Assembly: GCA_018873245.2 (NCBI GenBank)
Contig: JAEMBT020000006.1
Coordinates: 12,036,387-12,100,386 of the forward strand
Reading direction: 5' to 3'
Source: Archegozetes longisetosus
Taxonomy: Eukaryota > Arthropoda > Arachnida > Sarcoptiformes > Trhypochthoniidae
DNA: 64,000 nt
How positions within the stretch are numbered: position 1 is the first letter of the stretch; every line of letters starts with the position of its first letter. The notes under the pieces were generated by a model. That model was not told the origin of the DNA. It ran no database searches and was given only the letters and a program-made list of their open reading frames with translations. Below are positions 36,709-49,455 of this stretch, one piece after another. The position numbers were made by a program, and so were the translations under genes.

Positions 36709-38973
36709 AGCCTACGTTAAGACTTTTCATTGAATAGCTATTTGAAACAGTTTTGGGCATTTAATGCTCAAAACTGTAATGACCAGCATAAGCAGTGCTG
36801 AATCTACTCGATAAGGCGGTCGCCAAAGGCAAGGTATGGTATGTTTTTTAACCTTTACTTGAAGTATTTACGTTTATTCAATGTCATTTTTGCAATTCAA
36901 ATATTCAAAGGAAGTGATTAAATAGTAGTTAATCCCATTTTCATGAAAGATAGTTTTAAATTTTAGTCTTAACTCAATGAAAAATTTACTAAAATAATCC
37001 TAAAACGCTTTAAGTCCTATAAAAAGTCTTTTCTTGTGTGTTAAAAATTTAATTAGATTTGATCATGATGACGTAGAGCTCTGAAATAGTTTCTTTCAGA
37101 GTAAAGAATTCACTAACCTATTATCGAATTTAAGTTTTTTGATTTACATTAACTTTATTTTGGTTTGAGTCGAAGCTATGATTTTTTGCTTAGATATCAT
37201 GCGAATAAGAATTTTGAAGATTTATCTTTAACAGATTTCAGCTTAGACTTAGCATAAAATTTCCAAAGATTGAATGTGTCATCATGTGAAAGATAGCAAA
37301 ATTTATTTCGTCGAATTCTTTAGTCATAACAGAAAAAGTTTTATTTTTGAATCAATAATAATTTACTATTAATAGATAGCGATTGGGTTTTTCTTCTGCT
37401 TCAAAGTGTCTGAAAATGTTTAAATGATTCGATGAAATTTTGTCCCCCTATCGAATACTTTGGAATGATACACCTACGAATAAGAAAGTTGTTAAATATG
37501 AAAATTTCAAGTTATTTTATTTGCAGTGTAAGCCCTATTCGCTAAAATAGGTCCTCAAATCAAGCATCATATAAGTCTGCAGATTGTTTGATCACCTGAA
37601 AAGTGATAACAGGATTAAAACGAATTTAGAATCATTTTATTTGATAATGCTTAAATCAGTGTACTATCGATTACTCATTACTTATAATTTAACCTCAATT
37701 TAATATGAAGGAAATAAAAAAACGGAATAAACTTATTTATGAAAAATAAAGTCAACATTTTCCTCAATTTCTTAGAGCACAAAACCTATTTTTAAGAAAA
37801 GTTGAGACATTATTTATTACGTATTGCGTGATGGTTTCGAAATTAAAAAAAATACAATCCTCAAAACTTTTACTTATTCTACATTTTTGTCGAGTCCTGT
37901 CATTACCATGACTTCTAAAGTTTTACTTTAAATTAAGTATTGTTTGTTGTATTAGATAACCAAAACTTTCACAAACAATCCTCAAGTTAGACATTGAATT
38001 TGAAGAGAATAATAAGTATTTTCTCACAATTTTCAACAACTTTCAAAATGGTTTCACAATTGTTCGCAAAAATGTTTGAAAGAAAATTACAATCAACAAA
38101 TCAACTTTAACATAACTTGACTTTGAAAATTAAACCAACAAAACTATAGGACTTATAATTTATGACAAAGAAACCTGATCTTAAGCATTGAAAGCGACAA
38201 ATATAAGAGAAACATATAATTTAGAAACTAATTAAAAAATGCTAGTACAGCTAAATTGAGTTTAGATATGTTTAGAAATAATTTGTTATCAAATTAAGCA
38301 CAAATTAAAGTGTTAATTAATAGATTTCTTATCCTTAATGCGAATCGTCCTTCGACTATGGATTTTCGTTGAGGCGCAAAACCTGCTTTTATTTCAATTG
38401 CTCGGCTGGTTCAACAAATTCAAGTTAAAGTCACATTCAGCTTTTTTTTCTATTAAAGCGGAATAAGGTCTGCGTTTGTGCGCGAAAACCGTTTAGTCGT
38501 TATCTCATGAATGTAATTAGATAGACTTCCTTTCGATTCGAGACTATATTTGATTTGATTCATTACAGAACTTACAAAATATTTATCAGCTATGAAGTTC
38601 ATGATTATTGGCTATGTTAGACATACTTTAAATGTTTGGGAAAACTTACACTTTAGTGAGAAGTCAAGTAATTTTTAGGTTTAGGAAGTTCCGAAGGTTG
38701 AGCTAAAACTTTGACATAGTTTTATCAGCTTTCTCTGTCATTATATTCTAATTTCCTCAGAATTATTTGAATAAAACTTCATATCATTACTTCAAATTCT
38801 AAGTCATTCAAGTGATAACTCTTTCTTCAGTTTTGAATAGAAAAGATTTCAAATCCTCATAAGATTGTTATATTTTGTTCTATAGAAAATCTAAAAGTGA
38901 ATCACTCAAAAACTTTTAGAAAGTTTCATTCAATCATTTATTGCTCAAAATAATAAGTTGTCTATTAATCAAA
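36709..38973. other. Intergenic, upstream of an ELOVL gene, nothing recognised
   Basis: About 2.3 kb of AT-rich sequence with no open frame or repeat pair that I can support. The promoter of the elongase at 38974 must lie toward its end. Confidence 0.4.
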
Positions 38974-39863
38974 ATGTCATCAAAGTTTCGGGTGAGCGCG
39001 AGTTCTTCACGAGGATTTCGGTATTATTTGCAACAGTATTGGCAGGACTTGGGCGATCAAAGAACATCAGGGTTGCCTCTGATTCGAGAGGGCCCATGGG
39101 CTATGATCATAGTTATGTCACTCTACTTATTATTCGTGCAAAAGATAGGCCCAAAAATGATGAAAAATCGTGAACCCTATCAACTACGATTACCAATGTT
39201 TGTATACAACTCTATTATGGTAATCATAAACTTCTATTTCTTCTTCGAAGCGTTGCAGTGGTTAGACTATGGTCGAGAATTATTAAACTTTAAATGGCCC
39301 GACGGCAAAGACACGTCTCAGAAAACAATCGATAACATTTGGTCATTTTATTTGTATTGGTTGACAAAATTCGTCGACTTATTGGACACAATCTTTTTTG
39401 TGTTGCGCAAAAAGTATTCGCAGATATCATCGCTTCATTTATATCATCATACAGTTGTTCCAATTCTGGGTAATTATAATCGTAGAAATAATTTTGAAGT
39501 ATTGATAAAATAATTTTTTGACCATCTCTAGGGTGGCTTTACTTATGGCATCGATTCGGCGCTCCGGCCATCAGTTTGTTTGCATTGTTAAACTCTGCGG
39601 TTCATGTGATAATGTATTCGTACTATGCTTTATCTGCGTTTGGGCCAAAGATTCAGAAATTCTTGTGGTGGAAAAGATATATAACTCAAATCCAATTAGT
39701 TCAGTTTGCATTGTTGTGCTTCTATGGAATATTTGTATTCACACTCCAACAGAATTATCCTCCATTTGCATTCTGGTTGGCAACTGCACAACCGCCACTC
39801 TTTCTGGTACTCTTTGCCAACTTTTATTTCAAGTCTTATTCTAAGTCCAAGAAAATTCAATAA
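38974..39863 (+). CDS. ELOVL very-long-chain fatty acid elongase, two exons
   Basis: ER-membrane condensing enzyme. Exons are 38974-39469 and 39532-39863, separated by a 62-bp intron (GTAATT..CTCTAG) in phase 1. The join gives VPIL-G-WLYLWHRF. I chose the ATG at 38974 (MSSKFRVSASSSRG) because the frame upstream has only a TTG. Length is 275 residues. Features in order: [54 protein letters not shown] (155-159), [20 protein letters not shown] with WWKRYIT, and a C-terminus of KSKKIQ. KKIQ fits the KKxx ER-retrieval signal of the family. DQRT replaces the common DPRT. The stop lies within an AATAAA word. It is intact and likely functional. Confidence 0.93.
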
Positions 39864-40109
39864 AATTAAGCTTTTTCAATGTTATGAAAAGTCAATAATT
39901 TATAATTGATTAATAAATTGATTAGTTATTGATGCCTAAAATAATGAATTAAGTTTATTTATGCCAATTATGAGTATTTATATATTTTTATTGAGTTTTT
40001 ATCTTATAACGAGTTCTTTGGTTTGATTATAGAATGAATACTACTTAATAATGCTATTTAAATTATGAATCCTTCAAATATCAAACTTAAATTCGTGAAT
40101 AAAGTTATG

Positions 40110-40333
40110 GAAATATTTCTATATATCATATTTATCATAAATATCAAAATAAATATCTATCAAAGCAAAATCACATGTACTTTTGAGGGCTTTTTTATTT
40201 ATAAGTTAGAGATTTTATACTTCTAAAAGTTAGGAACTTTCGGGGATTTTCGGATTTTACCCGAAAACATATTAGCTAAAATCGGCAGGAATTATCGGGA
40301 AAATTGGGTTTTACCAGAAAATCGTGGTCTTTA
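40110..40333 (-). mobile_element. hAT end fragment, same family as 29477-30023
   Basis: Read on the minus strand from 40333 it starts TAAAGACCACGATTTTC. It follows the left 180 bases of the hAT element at 29477, sharing ATAATTCCTGCCGATTTTAG, CTAATATGTTTTC and CTTTGATAGATATTTATT. It then stops, with no matching right end nearby. It is a truncated, solo end in opposite orientation and has a short insertion relative to the other copy. Confidence 0.75.
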
Positions 40334-43300
40334 TATGTATCATAAATACTCGATCAGTCTAGTAGCATTTTTATCTTATATACGATCTACAAAAATCAGT
40401 TAAGAAATAATGAACGAGGTCAAAAAAAAACTAATAAATTGAAGATTAATTATCAATTACATCTTTATTTATGAATGGGAAAAACATAGTTTTTTTTAAA
40501 AGAATAGCTCAATGATTGAGGTGATAATTAGGTGACTCATCAATTAAATGATAATAGACTAGTTGAAAATGTTTTCTACGATTGAATTGTTCGAAGTTAA
40601 TTCGTAATTGCTAATGAAAGTGCAAATAACTAAACAATATCAACTTGAAATAGCTTGTTTGATTTAGTCAACATTTTTTATTCTACTCCACAATCTAATT
40701 GATCATTACGTCAATTAAATTGAGCTTAAGTTTGAAGCACTAAAAATCTTGAACCACTTGAGACTTGATAGAAAGTTAAACACTTGTTGACTTACTTGAA
40801 CAACGTTTAAAACTTCTATCTGGTGAAATTGCCAACTAAGTAAAATAATTGTCTCTAGCGATTGATATTCGTGTTAATAGTATTATGTAATAATTATATG
40901 AATAGTTTTGTGGGAATCTAGGCTATGCATTAAACACCATTTGATTCAAAACTTTACAAATTGTGAAGCATGAAAAAGTTATGCTTAATAAAAAGTAGAT
41001 GAATGAACAATAACAGGATATAAAATATTTGTGAATTCTACAAATTAATTTACTTCGTTATTAAATGTTTTAAAAACTGTTTAAAAGCTGATTGAAATTG
41101 AATAATTTTAGTTTACAACTAGTTACTCTCTAACAAATTGAATTGGTTATTCATCTTACTTAAGTCTTAAGGTTATTCAAGTGAAGTATTGCTCAATAAA
41201 AAATACGTTAGGTTATAAGGTGTTAATTTTCAACTAAAATCAATAGATATCTGAACAAAACTTTCCAATTATAAAAATGAGAACTTTTTCAAAGAATAAA
41301 CGTTCTGTCATAAAATTTAGTGGTAAGCTTATTTTTGGTAAAACCAGTGCTGACATCAAAAGTAGTTTTCAAGATTTTATTAGTTGCGGAAAGTACTTGC
41401 GAATAACAAATATTTTTTAGGGCATAAAAGAGCCGCTTTAGCATGAGGTAAGACTTGCATTGAAATATAGTGCTATACAATCATACTAAAATTTACGATT
41501 TATTTGGTAAATAGTAAAATTGGCGCAATCTCGATAAAGATCATAAAATGTTAATTTGAAAATAAAATATCTAAATTCTAATAACTTCTTACTAACTTCT
41601 TATGCAATTAACCAATATATAATACTTAGTTTTCTAGCATAACACTAAATGTCAATAAGTGTGACCACATCCGCATATCGACCTTTTTTAAGCTAACCAT
41701 TTCAATATTCAATTCCTCTCATTAAAAAGAAATACTTTATTAAAATAAAGTTTTCTTTTGTTGTAATTATAGATTTGACGTCTATTTAGCGTTGAATTTC
41801 ACATTAGCGTGAACTAAATTTTGTGTCATATCGTCTCACCTTCGACTCGACTAACTTTCTTAAACGGTTTAACTTCCTTATCATTGAGAAGAAAATACTT
41901 TTGACGCATTGGCATTGAATTACATCCTTTTATTTTGTTAGAAAATATGACTTTTTGAATGCAAGTTCCTAACTATTAAACTAGAATTTTCTTTAACCAG
42001 TATATTGTTGTTCGGAAAACTTTTATTACACAATTGTTCGTTAAGTAGTTCTATTATTCAAGCTTATGATGACTTTAACCCAAAAAATTATTTTGAGAAT
42101 ATTTTATCAACTTTAAGTTACAACGAGATAATTGGGAAGAAACTTTTAATATTATTGACTGTGAAATCACTTAATTTCTGATGGTGTGTGAAAATCGACA
42201 AAACTTCTGACGTGTTGGGTTTAAACGGAAAAACTTTCTCAATACCTCTAATGGTAAGTATCAGATTGTCAATTAGATTATTGATGACTTCTAGTTTTAT
42301 CGTAGTTTAAAGTATTGTTTCCTCTTATGAATTATTGAGCCAATGATAGAAACTTTAAAGTCCCTGATCAAATTTATGCAAATAAACTTTAGGTTAAACA
42401 TTTTACCTTAACTCTTTTCAAAGTTACTTAAATTTAGTCATTTTTTTGTTTGAAGAGTAGTTGGATAAGAACCTTTGCTTAGAAACCTGCATTTCAAAAG
42501 TCTCTTGAATTAAGCTTTTACTTGAAAATTAGTTTGGTTTACGTTTAAAAATCATTCTCCAACAATCAAATCAAAGAATACGTGCTGTTCACTACTTTGA
42601 GTTCTGTTCAATTTTCTTTTTAAATAGGTGACCACAAGCTCAATTAAATTTGAAAGTTTCTAAAAGTTCACCACTTTATTGAGTTTGATTTAAAAAATTT
42701 TGTTAACATATTTTCATTTTATAAAAATCAAGTTAAGTCCGCAAAAGTTGACTTCAGAGTACGAAGAAATCACATCCCAACTAAATTGTACTGAATCAAT
42801 CCGTAAATATGATTCTTTCACTATCTCTTAAATTATTAACGGTTTTAGTATTTATTCCATTTAATTGTTGCGCGAATGTTTGCGTCAATCTATATATGAA
42901 CGAAACTTTTGAAGAACTGCCTTAGTAGTATTGACCTCAGACTATGTATAGAGTATTAGAAATTGAGTGTGTGATGGTTTCAAAAAAACGAAAAATCAAT
43001 TTTAAACTCCTTAATAATAGGAGATAAGAAATTATGATTTTTTGTATGGCTAACCTATGACAAAACTTGTTTCTCTGTCAAATATGATTTAATGATTTAT
43101 TTATCTATTAAAAGTAAACAATACTTTTGTTCTAGTTCAAAATGAGTAAAAGTATTGTTATCCATTAATATTTATCTTTCTTACCAAAACTCTAAGAGTT
43201 TATTTTAATAAACAAATTTAAACTAATGAATAACTGCGTTCTATTATTTCTAAATTAAACTTATTTTCAATCCATAGCTTTAAGCCTTATTCCCTAAGGC

Positions 43301-44434
43301 AGTTATTCAAAAGTTTCGCTCATATGGTTAATTTTACTAACGAAATCATAGTTAAATCTTATCTTTATTTCTAGCTAGTTAATTATGATTATCGTGTTAT
43401 GCCCCTATTTTACCCCTTTTATATGTTAATTTTTTATTGTACTTAATATATACTCATACTTACTTTTGATGTGTTGTCGCACGCTTTGAAGGTATATAAA
43501 GAGAGAGTATTCGTTTTATTTGAAAAAAGCAGAATAAATTCAGTCAAATCAAGTCTTAATTGGTTGAAAATTTTATATATGTAACTCTAATCAATACTAA
43601 TTCAATTTTTTTGACCATACATATATTTGATTAAATATTGAATGCATTCGTGTTTCAAACATAATAATCGATCAATTTTATGAGGATTAAGTTAGATTTT
43701 CCTCTCATTCTTAGCTATTCATCAAATATTAGACTGTTTTGAGTATTCCATTAGGCACATCTAAGTTCTCACAGACATTTAGACGTATTACTTAGCTTTT
43801 AAGTATGAATCTAAAGTTTGTGTACTCAATTAGAAAGACTGTAAACTTACTTTCTTTATTATTTCAAATACTCATATGTAATTAAAGGAGAGTACAAAAT
43901 ATTAATTTGTGGTCAATAACTTCGTCAAATTTTTCTCTATTTATCGATGTATTTTTCAAATTTGTTTATTAAGTAAGCAATAGAATGTTGACATAAAATA
44001 AAAAATATTTTTAATTTGTTGGCTATTGTTTTGGAGCTAACTCTCAATTTTAATACTTTGTAAACAGTTTTTATCAAAACTTTTGACTGAATAATTAAAA
44101 GTGCAAAAAAAACTTATTTAAATATTGATTTCGAATACCAATCAATTAATCAAGTTTTAGAGAAGAATACGTTAGAATATTCAACAGTTTATTAGTCTTT
44201 ATTGCGAAGTTTATAAGTACTTTTTTGTCCCATTTGTGTCCCCTAAGTTTACGACTCAATCAAATTATATTTTTGAAAAAAAAGTCTAAAAATTTGTATA
44301 ACAATTAATTATTTGAAGTATAAGTTACAAGACATTAATTGACTATAACTTCGAGATATCTCAATTGGTGACTAACTTCAGATTCACTTTCTTACAGTTG
44401 TACTTCAATCAAATCTTAAACAAGTTTTAAACTA
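40334..44434. other. Intergenic between two ELOVL genes, nothing recognised
   Basis: Four kilobases of AT-rich sequence. The only promoter-like word is TATATAAAG near 43493, too far from 44435 to assign. The minus-strand 63-codon frame at 41289-41480 has no motif and is not called. No repeat pair was confirmed. Confidence 0.4.
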
Positions 44435-45492
44435 ATGGCAAACATAACAAAAGTCGGACCAAACTCAACTAATTATGGATATTATTTTCATCAATACTGG
44501 AACGATGAATGCGATCCGCGAACAGTCGACTTACCGCTGATGAATGGCGGTCCCTGGACTCTAATCGCTATACTTTTAGTTTACTATGCATTTGTCACGA
44601 AAATTGGTCCCAAACTGATGACCAAAAGAAGGCCGTTTGAATTGCGTCAACTTATGCTGTTATACAACGCCTTAATGGTTTTGATTAATCTATTTTTCTT
44701 ATGGCAATCAGTTCTGTGGCTTAATTATGGCCAAAGATTATTAGACTTTAAGTTTCCCTCAAATAGTGATAGAAGTGAGCAAACTATGAAAATCGTTCAT
44801 ATGTTTCACTGGTATATGATTACAAAGTTTGTCGACTTTATTGATACTCTATTTTTTGTTGCTCGCAAAAAGTATAACCAAATAACTGTATTGCATATTT
44901 ATCATCACATTTCTGTACCAATTATTGGATGGATTTCTGCCTGGGTTGGTATTCATTAAGTTTAAGAATTAGATCTAAACTCTTGATCCATTTTTGCTAA
45001 ATTCGTAAATATTTTCTAACAAATTACAGCCCTTTGGATCATATTTTTTCCTATTCACTTATTATCTTGACTCTTGATATTTATTTGATAAAAGTCTAAA
45101 GTTATTGGATCAAAGTTTAAAGTTTACGACTAAAGTTTTGTTAAATTAATGAATATTCTTTCAATCAATAGGTCAGTCCACTGATGCCAGTCTTAGGATT
45201 ATTTGCATTACTCAACTGTTTCTGTCATGTAATTATGTATTCGTATTACGCTTTGGCAGCTTTTGGACCCGAAATGCAGAAATACTTGTGGTGGAAAAGA
45301 TATATAACACAAATACAATTATTTCAATTCGCTGTAATTGGACTTTATGGACTTATACTCAATATATATCATATTAATTATCCAATTATTTATCGTATTA
45401 TGCCTATATCTCAAGGGCCAATCTTCTTCGTAATGTTCGCTAAGTTTTATGTTAGTTCGTATCGCAAGAAAAAGTTAGAAAAAACCAATTGA
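44435..45492 (+). CDS. ELOVL very-long-chain fatty acid elongase, two exons
   Basis: ER-membrane condensing enzyme. Exons are 44435-44944 and 45172-45492, with a 227-bp GTTGGT..ATAG intron in phase 0. The join gives PIIGWISAW|VSPLMPVLGLF. Length is 276 residues. It has YYFHQYWNDECDPRT (16-30), FVTKIGPKLMTKRRPFELR, FVDFIDTLFFVARKK, HIYHH (154-158), [20 protein letters not shown] with WWKRYIT, and a basic tail ending RKKKLEKTN. A for L in FFVARKK and E for K in GPEMQ are slight departures from its paralogues. The intron ends carry short inverted repeats (see finding). It is intact. Confidence 0.93.
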
Positions 45493-45879
45493 TTATTAAA
45501 TTGCAATCTATTAGTAAAAGTTAGTGAAATATTAATACAATTTTTCAAAATTTTTGTAATTCTTATCGATGAAGTTTTCTCAAATAAAAAATTTTTGATT
45601 CAAACTTATAGTAATTAATAGTGTATTTTCATTATATTGTCTTCTGTTGGGTCAGAACTCTTGGGTTAGTAATTATCGGCCAGAAATTGATTATTGAAAA
45701 ACTGGCGCTCAAAGTACGTTTATTCCATAATTAAGCTCCAAGAGAAAGGATTGTTACTTTAAGTCAGTTATAATTAAGAACATATATTCAAATTCCTAAA
45801 TAGATCAAATTTTTATCTTCTCGACCATAACTTAGATTATCATCACAATTTCTGTAAAGTTTGATAAAATAACTTCACA
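45493..45879. other. Intergenic, 3' of an ELOVL gene
   Basis: It holds the 3'-UTR of the elongase ending at 45492. An AATAAA occurs near 45583. No other feature is seen. Confidence 0.4.
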
Positions 45880-46970
45880 AATGGATGACTCGAACGTAGG
45901 TATGACAACTATAGAAACAGAGGAAAAGACTGAACCAGTATTAAGCGCGAAGTATATAAGATATCGAACAGATCGAGTGCTGGAGCCTTTGGAAAGATTT
46001 ATAAAGCATTTAAAGATGAGATTGAAGATCTTTTCAGAGTGAAAGTAATAGATTTGGTGAAAATGAATTAAAGATTGAAGCAAAAGCTTTAACAGATCGA
46101 AGTGCATCATATATACATATTTATAAAGCTTGATGGAAATTAATATATTACGGCCCTATCGAAATAAATTTATATGGATTTTTGAAAGAGCTATCAAATC
46201 ATGTTCAGCTTACATAAGTATGCCATCTTCACGCCGAAGTACGTATGGCTTACCGAGGAAACAAAATCGACAACATTCTATTAAACAAATACAATATCAC
46301 AAAATTGATTTTGAATCTGTTAAAAGAGTTTATAATTCAATTTTCAGAAAGAGTAATACTAAGCAAATCCTTCTATGGATCTCAATCCTATTGTAGCTCA
46401 AAAATAGTTGTGAGAAAGCCATAGGATCATTCATGGTTGACGATTGGGTAGCACGAGTCCTTCTATCTGCAATGATTAACAATAACTTTTCCTTTCATTT
46501 CATTGACAGGAAAGCAACAACTGGATACCAATCATTTCATCAACAGATATACTGAAGATATTAATAAAAGTCTTATTAACCTTCAACAAAGATAACTGGA
46601 CTCAAAGGAGAAGACTAGAATTACTGTTAAAAATGAATTACCAGATGAATGAGTGAGAAAGAAGGGAAATGTTAAGTAATAAATCGGGTTGAGGCAACCA
46701 TTGAGTAGTTAGAGGTTGACTAGGAAGGTATTACTCAACAATTTGTATTAAAACCGTGTTCGATACTCTTTAGTCTGATTATTATAAAGCAGGCTCCGCC
46801 ACACTTTTCTCACTCAATAGCAGAAAAGTGAAAACAATTCTCGGTGAGAACCAGAAAATCATTTTACTGAAATGTTCATTTAACCATCATTTTAACTACA
46901 AGAAGGATGAAATTGCATATCAATACAATGAAATGATTTCATTTCTGGGAATAAATGATAGCTTGAAATA
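45880..46970 (+). pseudogene. Decayed unidentified gene
   Basis: Several non-overlapping frames look protein-like and lie in one direction. They include MDDSNVGMTTIETEEKTEP with VLEPLERFIKHL (from 45881), PYRNKFIWIFERAIKS with SYISMPSSRRSTYGLPRKQN (46130-46396), QQLDTNHFINRYTEDINKSL (about 46515) and KTILGENQKIILLKC with DEIAYQYNEMISFLGIND (about 46830-46970). Stops and frame changes separate them. The pattern fits a degraded multi-domain gene, possibly a retro-copied host gene. I recognise no family, and the antisense frame at 45832-46110 is only its shadow. Confidence 0.35.
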
Positions 46971-47001
46971 ATGAAACTGTTTATTGAAAAATAACAATCA
47001 T

Positions 47002-47597
47002 TAGGGATGTGCAGAGGCGGTTTTCACCGAACATTTTAGATTAGTCCGAGTGCCCTCAAATGTTACATACACACAATTTAATATTAAATAAGCATAATTA
47101 ACACAAACAATTTCTCTCGTTTATCCCCGAATCTGACTGTTTCTTATCGAATTCCCGAAAATACTACTTTCTTCCCAAAATTACCGAACATTACCTTTAA
47201 TTTTGTAAAATTAACTTAAATTCTCGACTATGGTCCGCACTTTTGAATTTGTCGAAATTTTAAACTATTGTAAGTAATTGCACGCATAGGCAGAACCTGT
47301 AAATTTGAGTACTCAAAATGTAATATGCAGTTCATCAGATTGATTGTTATACCCAAGAGACTAGTTATCTTTAATTCATATCTACCATAGAATTTAAACA
47401 AAATTTATTATTTTTATTCAGAATTAAACGAAAGTTTAAATGAAGTAATAGCAAAGTGAAGTGCAAACGTGACATTAAAGCTTACTGAATATCTGATTTT
47501 ATATTATATTTTATTCCCGAATTATTCCTGAATTTACTTAATTTTTATTCCCTAATAACCGCCGAAATTTCCTTGTTTTATAGCCGTCACATCCCTA
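47002..47597. mobile_element. hAT-type non-autonomous element (TAGGGATG ends)
   Basis: It begins TAGGGATGTGCAGAGGCGG and ends with CCGTCACATCCCTA, giving Ac-like hAT terminal repeats. The flanks are ACAATCAT (46994-47001) and ACAATAAT (47598-47605), an 8-bp duplication with one mismatch. The 596-bp interior has CCCGAA words near both ends and no transposase. It must depend on a transposase elsewhere. Confidence 0.85.
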
Positions 47598-47605
47598 ACA
47601 ATAAT

Positions 47606-48472
47606 CTATCTTACTATTAAAAATAGCATTAAACAAATTTCAATACAGTTAAATAGTGTTTAATACTAAATCCTTTTCTAAAAACTTTTAAGAGCTCATT
47701 CTTATGATTTATGTATTCGCAAGCAGGGGTTTGGCCGGGCCTGTTATAAAGCATCAAGCTTATTTTAAACAAAACTGGTTTTAATAACCAATTCAACCAA
47801 ATCCTATTTTTCTATTGATTACTTCAACCAATCAATTAAATTATTTCTCATTATTCCTCTAGTGAGTAAGAATTTATTCAAAAGTGCAAATTCATAAAAT
47901 ATTTACAAGCTTTATTTAAGATTTGAACTCTTCAAATATAATTTTAATTGTTTTGATATTTGTTTTCTCGAGAAACTGAAGATTTACTCTAAGGTTTGAA
48001 TTTAAACGTGAAATAGTGAAATAGTTGGTTATATATCAAATTAATTTGCCCTAAAGTTTTTTAATCTTTAAATTGATAGTTTTGTAAATTAAAAGTTCAT
48101 TCATTGCATAAGTCATCATTTTCAATTTTAGTGACCAATCATATAACCAAATATATTTCTTTTTAAAATTTAAATGTGAATGACAGATAAATTATTGCGA
48201 TTAAAGGAATCATTGGTTGGTGGGCCGAGAAATGACTAGTGCCCGTACTACGCAACTAGTTAATTAAAACATATTGGAGACTCTGAGATATATTAAACAT
48301 AAAATGCTGTGTTTCTTTACATGAATATAAGCTTCGGTTATGAAATAATTAATGTAATTGCAAACCTACTGAATGCTCGTGTTTCGGGTTGTTTTTCTCA
48401 TAACAAAGCTGAAATGTTGAACAAAAGATGATTCTCTTTTTGGTCACATAATAGAAATTATGGGTCTACCAA
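47606..48472. other. Intergenic, nothing recognised
   Basis: AT-rich sequence. A short GC-richer patch (GGTTTGGCCGGGCCTG) near 47730 has no identified role. No open frame or repeat pair was found. Confidence 0.4.
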
Positions 48473-49455
48473 AATTCTTCCATGCACAATTCTTCCACGC
48501 ACAATTCTTCCACACTTTTCAATTAATCACAGAATATAAGTGATGACCATTTCAAGTCGAATTGACCAACGAATAGTAACTATTGGCCATTTCTATATCA
48601 GATGACCAACGGAAGGCAACTGATGACCATTTTCAATTCAAATGACCTACGGGAAATAACTTATGGCCATTTTTAATTTAGACGACTTACGGGAAGCAAC
48701 TGATGGCCATTTCGATATCTGATGGCCTACGGAAGAACAACTGATAAACATTTTCAATTCAGACGATCTACGAGGAGTAAGCGATGACAATTTCTATATC
48801 AGATAAACCGAGAGAAACGATGACCATTTCCATCTCAGATAACATACGGGGAGTGATTGATGGCCGTTTCTAAATCAGATGAGCTATGGATGGCAATCGA
48901 TGACCATTTTCAACTTAGATGACCTGTGGGAACTAACTGATGGCCATTTCTATATCAGATAAACTGTGAAAGGAAACCGATAACCATTTTTTATATTATT
49001 AGGTCATCAGTTACCTTTAATAGTTCACCTGATATAGAAATGGCCATCAGTTGCTTCCCGTAGATGGTCTGAATTAAAAATGGCCATCGTTCATCTTCCG
49101 TAGGTCATTTGATATAGAAATGGCCATCAGTTACTTCCCATAGGTTGACTGAATTAAAAGTGGTCATCGTTTGTCTCCCGTAAGCCATCAGATATCGAAA
49201 TGGCCATCAGTTGTTTCCCGTAAGTCGTCTGAATTAAAAATGGTCATCGTTCGTCTCCCGTAGGTCATTTGATATAGAAATGGCCATTAGTTGCCTTCCG
49301 TTGGTCATCTGATATAGAAATGGCTAATACTTACTATTCGTTGGTCAATTCGACTTGAAATGGTCATCACTTATATTCTGTGATCAATTGAAAAGCGTGG
49401 AAGAATTGTGCATGGAAGAATTGTGCATGGAAGAATTATGCATGGAAGAATTGTG
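48473..49455. repeat. Foldback element: two arms of 40-bp tandem units
   Basis: The left arm (48473-48985) is built of about eleven units of 40 bases, each with a GATGGCCATTT-type start followed by CAGATGACCTACGGGAA-type sequence. Starts at 48545, 48585, 48625, 48665 and 48705 show the exact 40-base period. The right arm (49000-49455) is the reverse complement of the same array, with units such as AAATGGCCATCAGTTGCTTC. The outermost parts are a second array: CACAATTCTTCCATG-type 15-mers repeated three times on the left and GTGCATGGAAGAATT four times on the right. There is no open frame. It would fold into a hairpin of nearly 0.5 kb. Confidence 0.85.

Noticed and set aside
48473-49455. CRISPR or centromeric satellite
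   Set aside because: The units are contiguous and arranged as mirror arms, which fits a foldback element.
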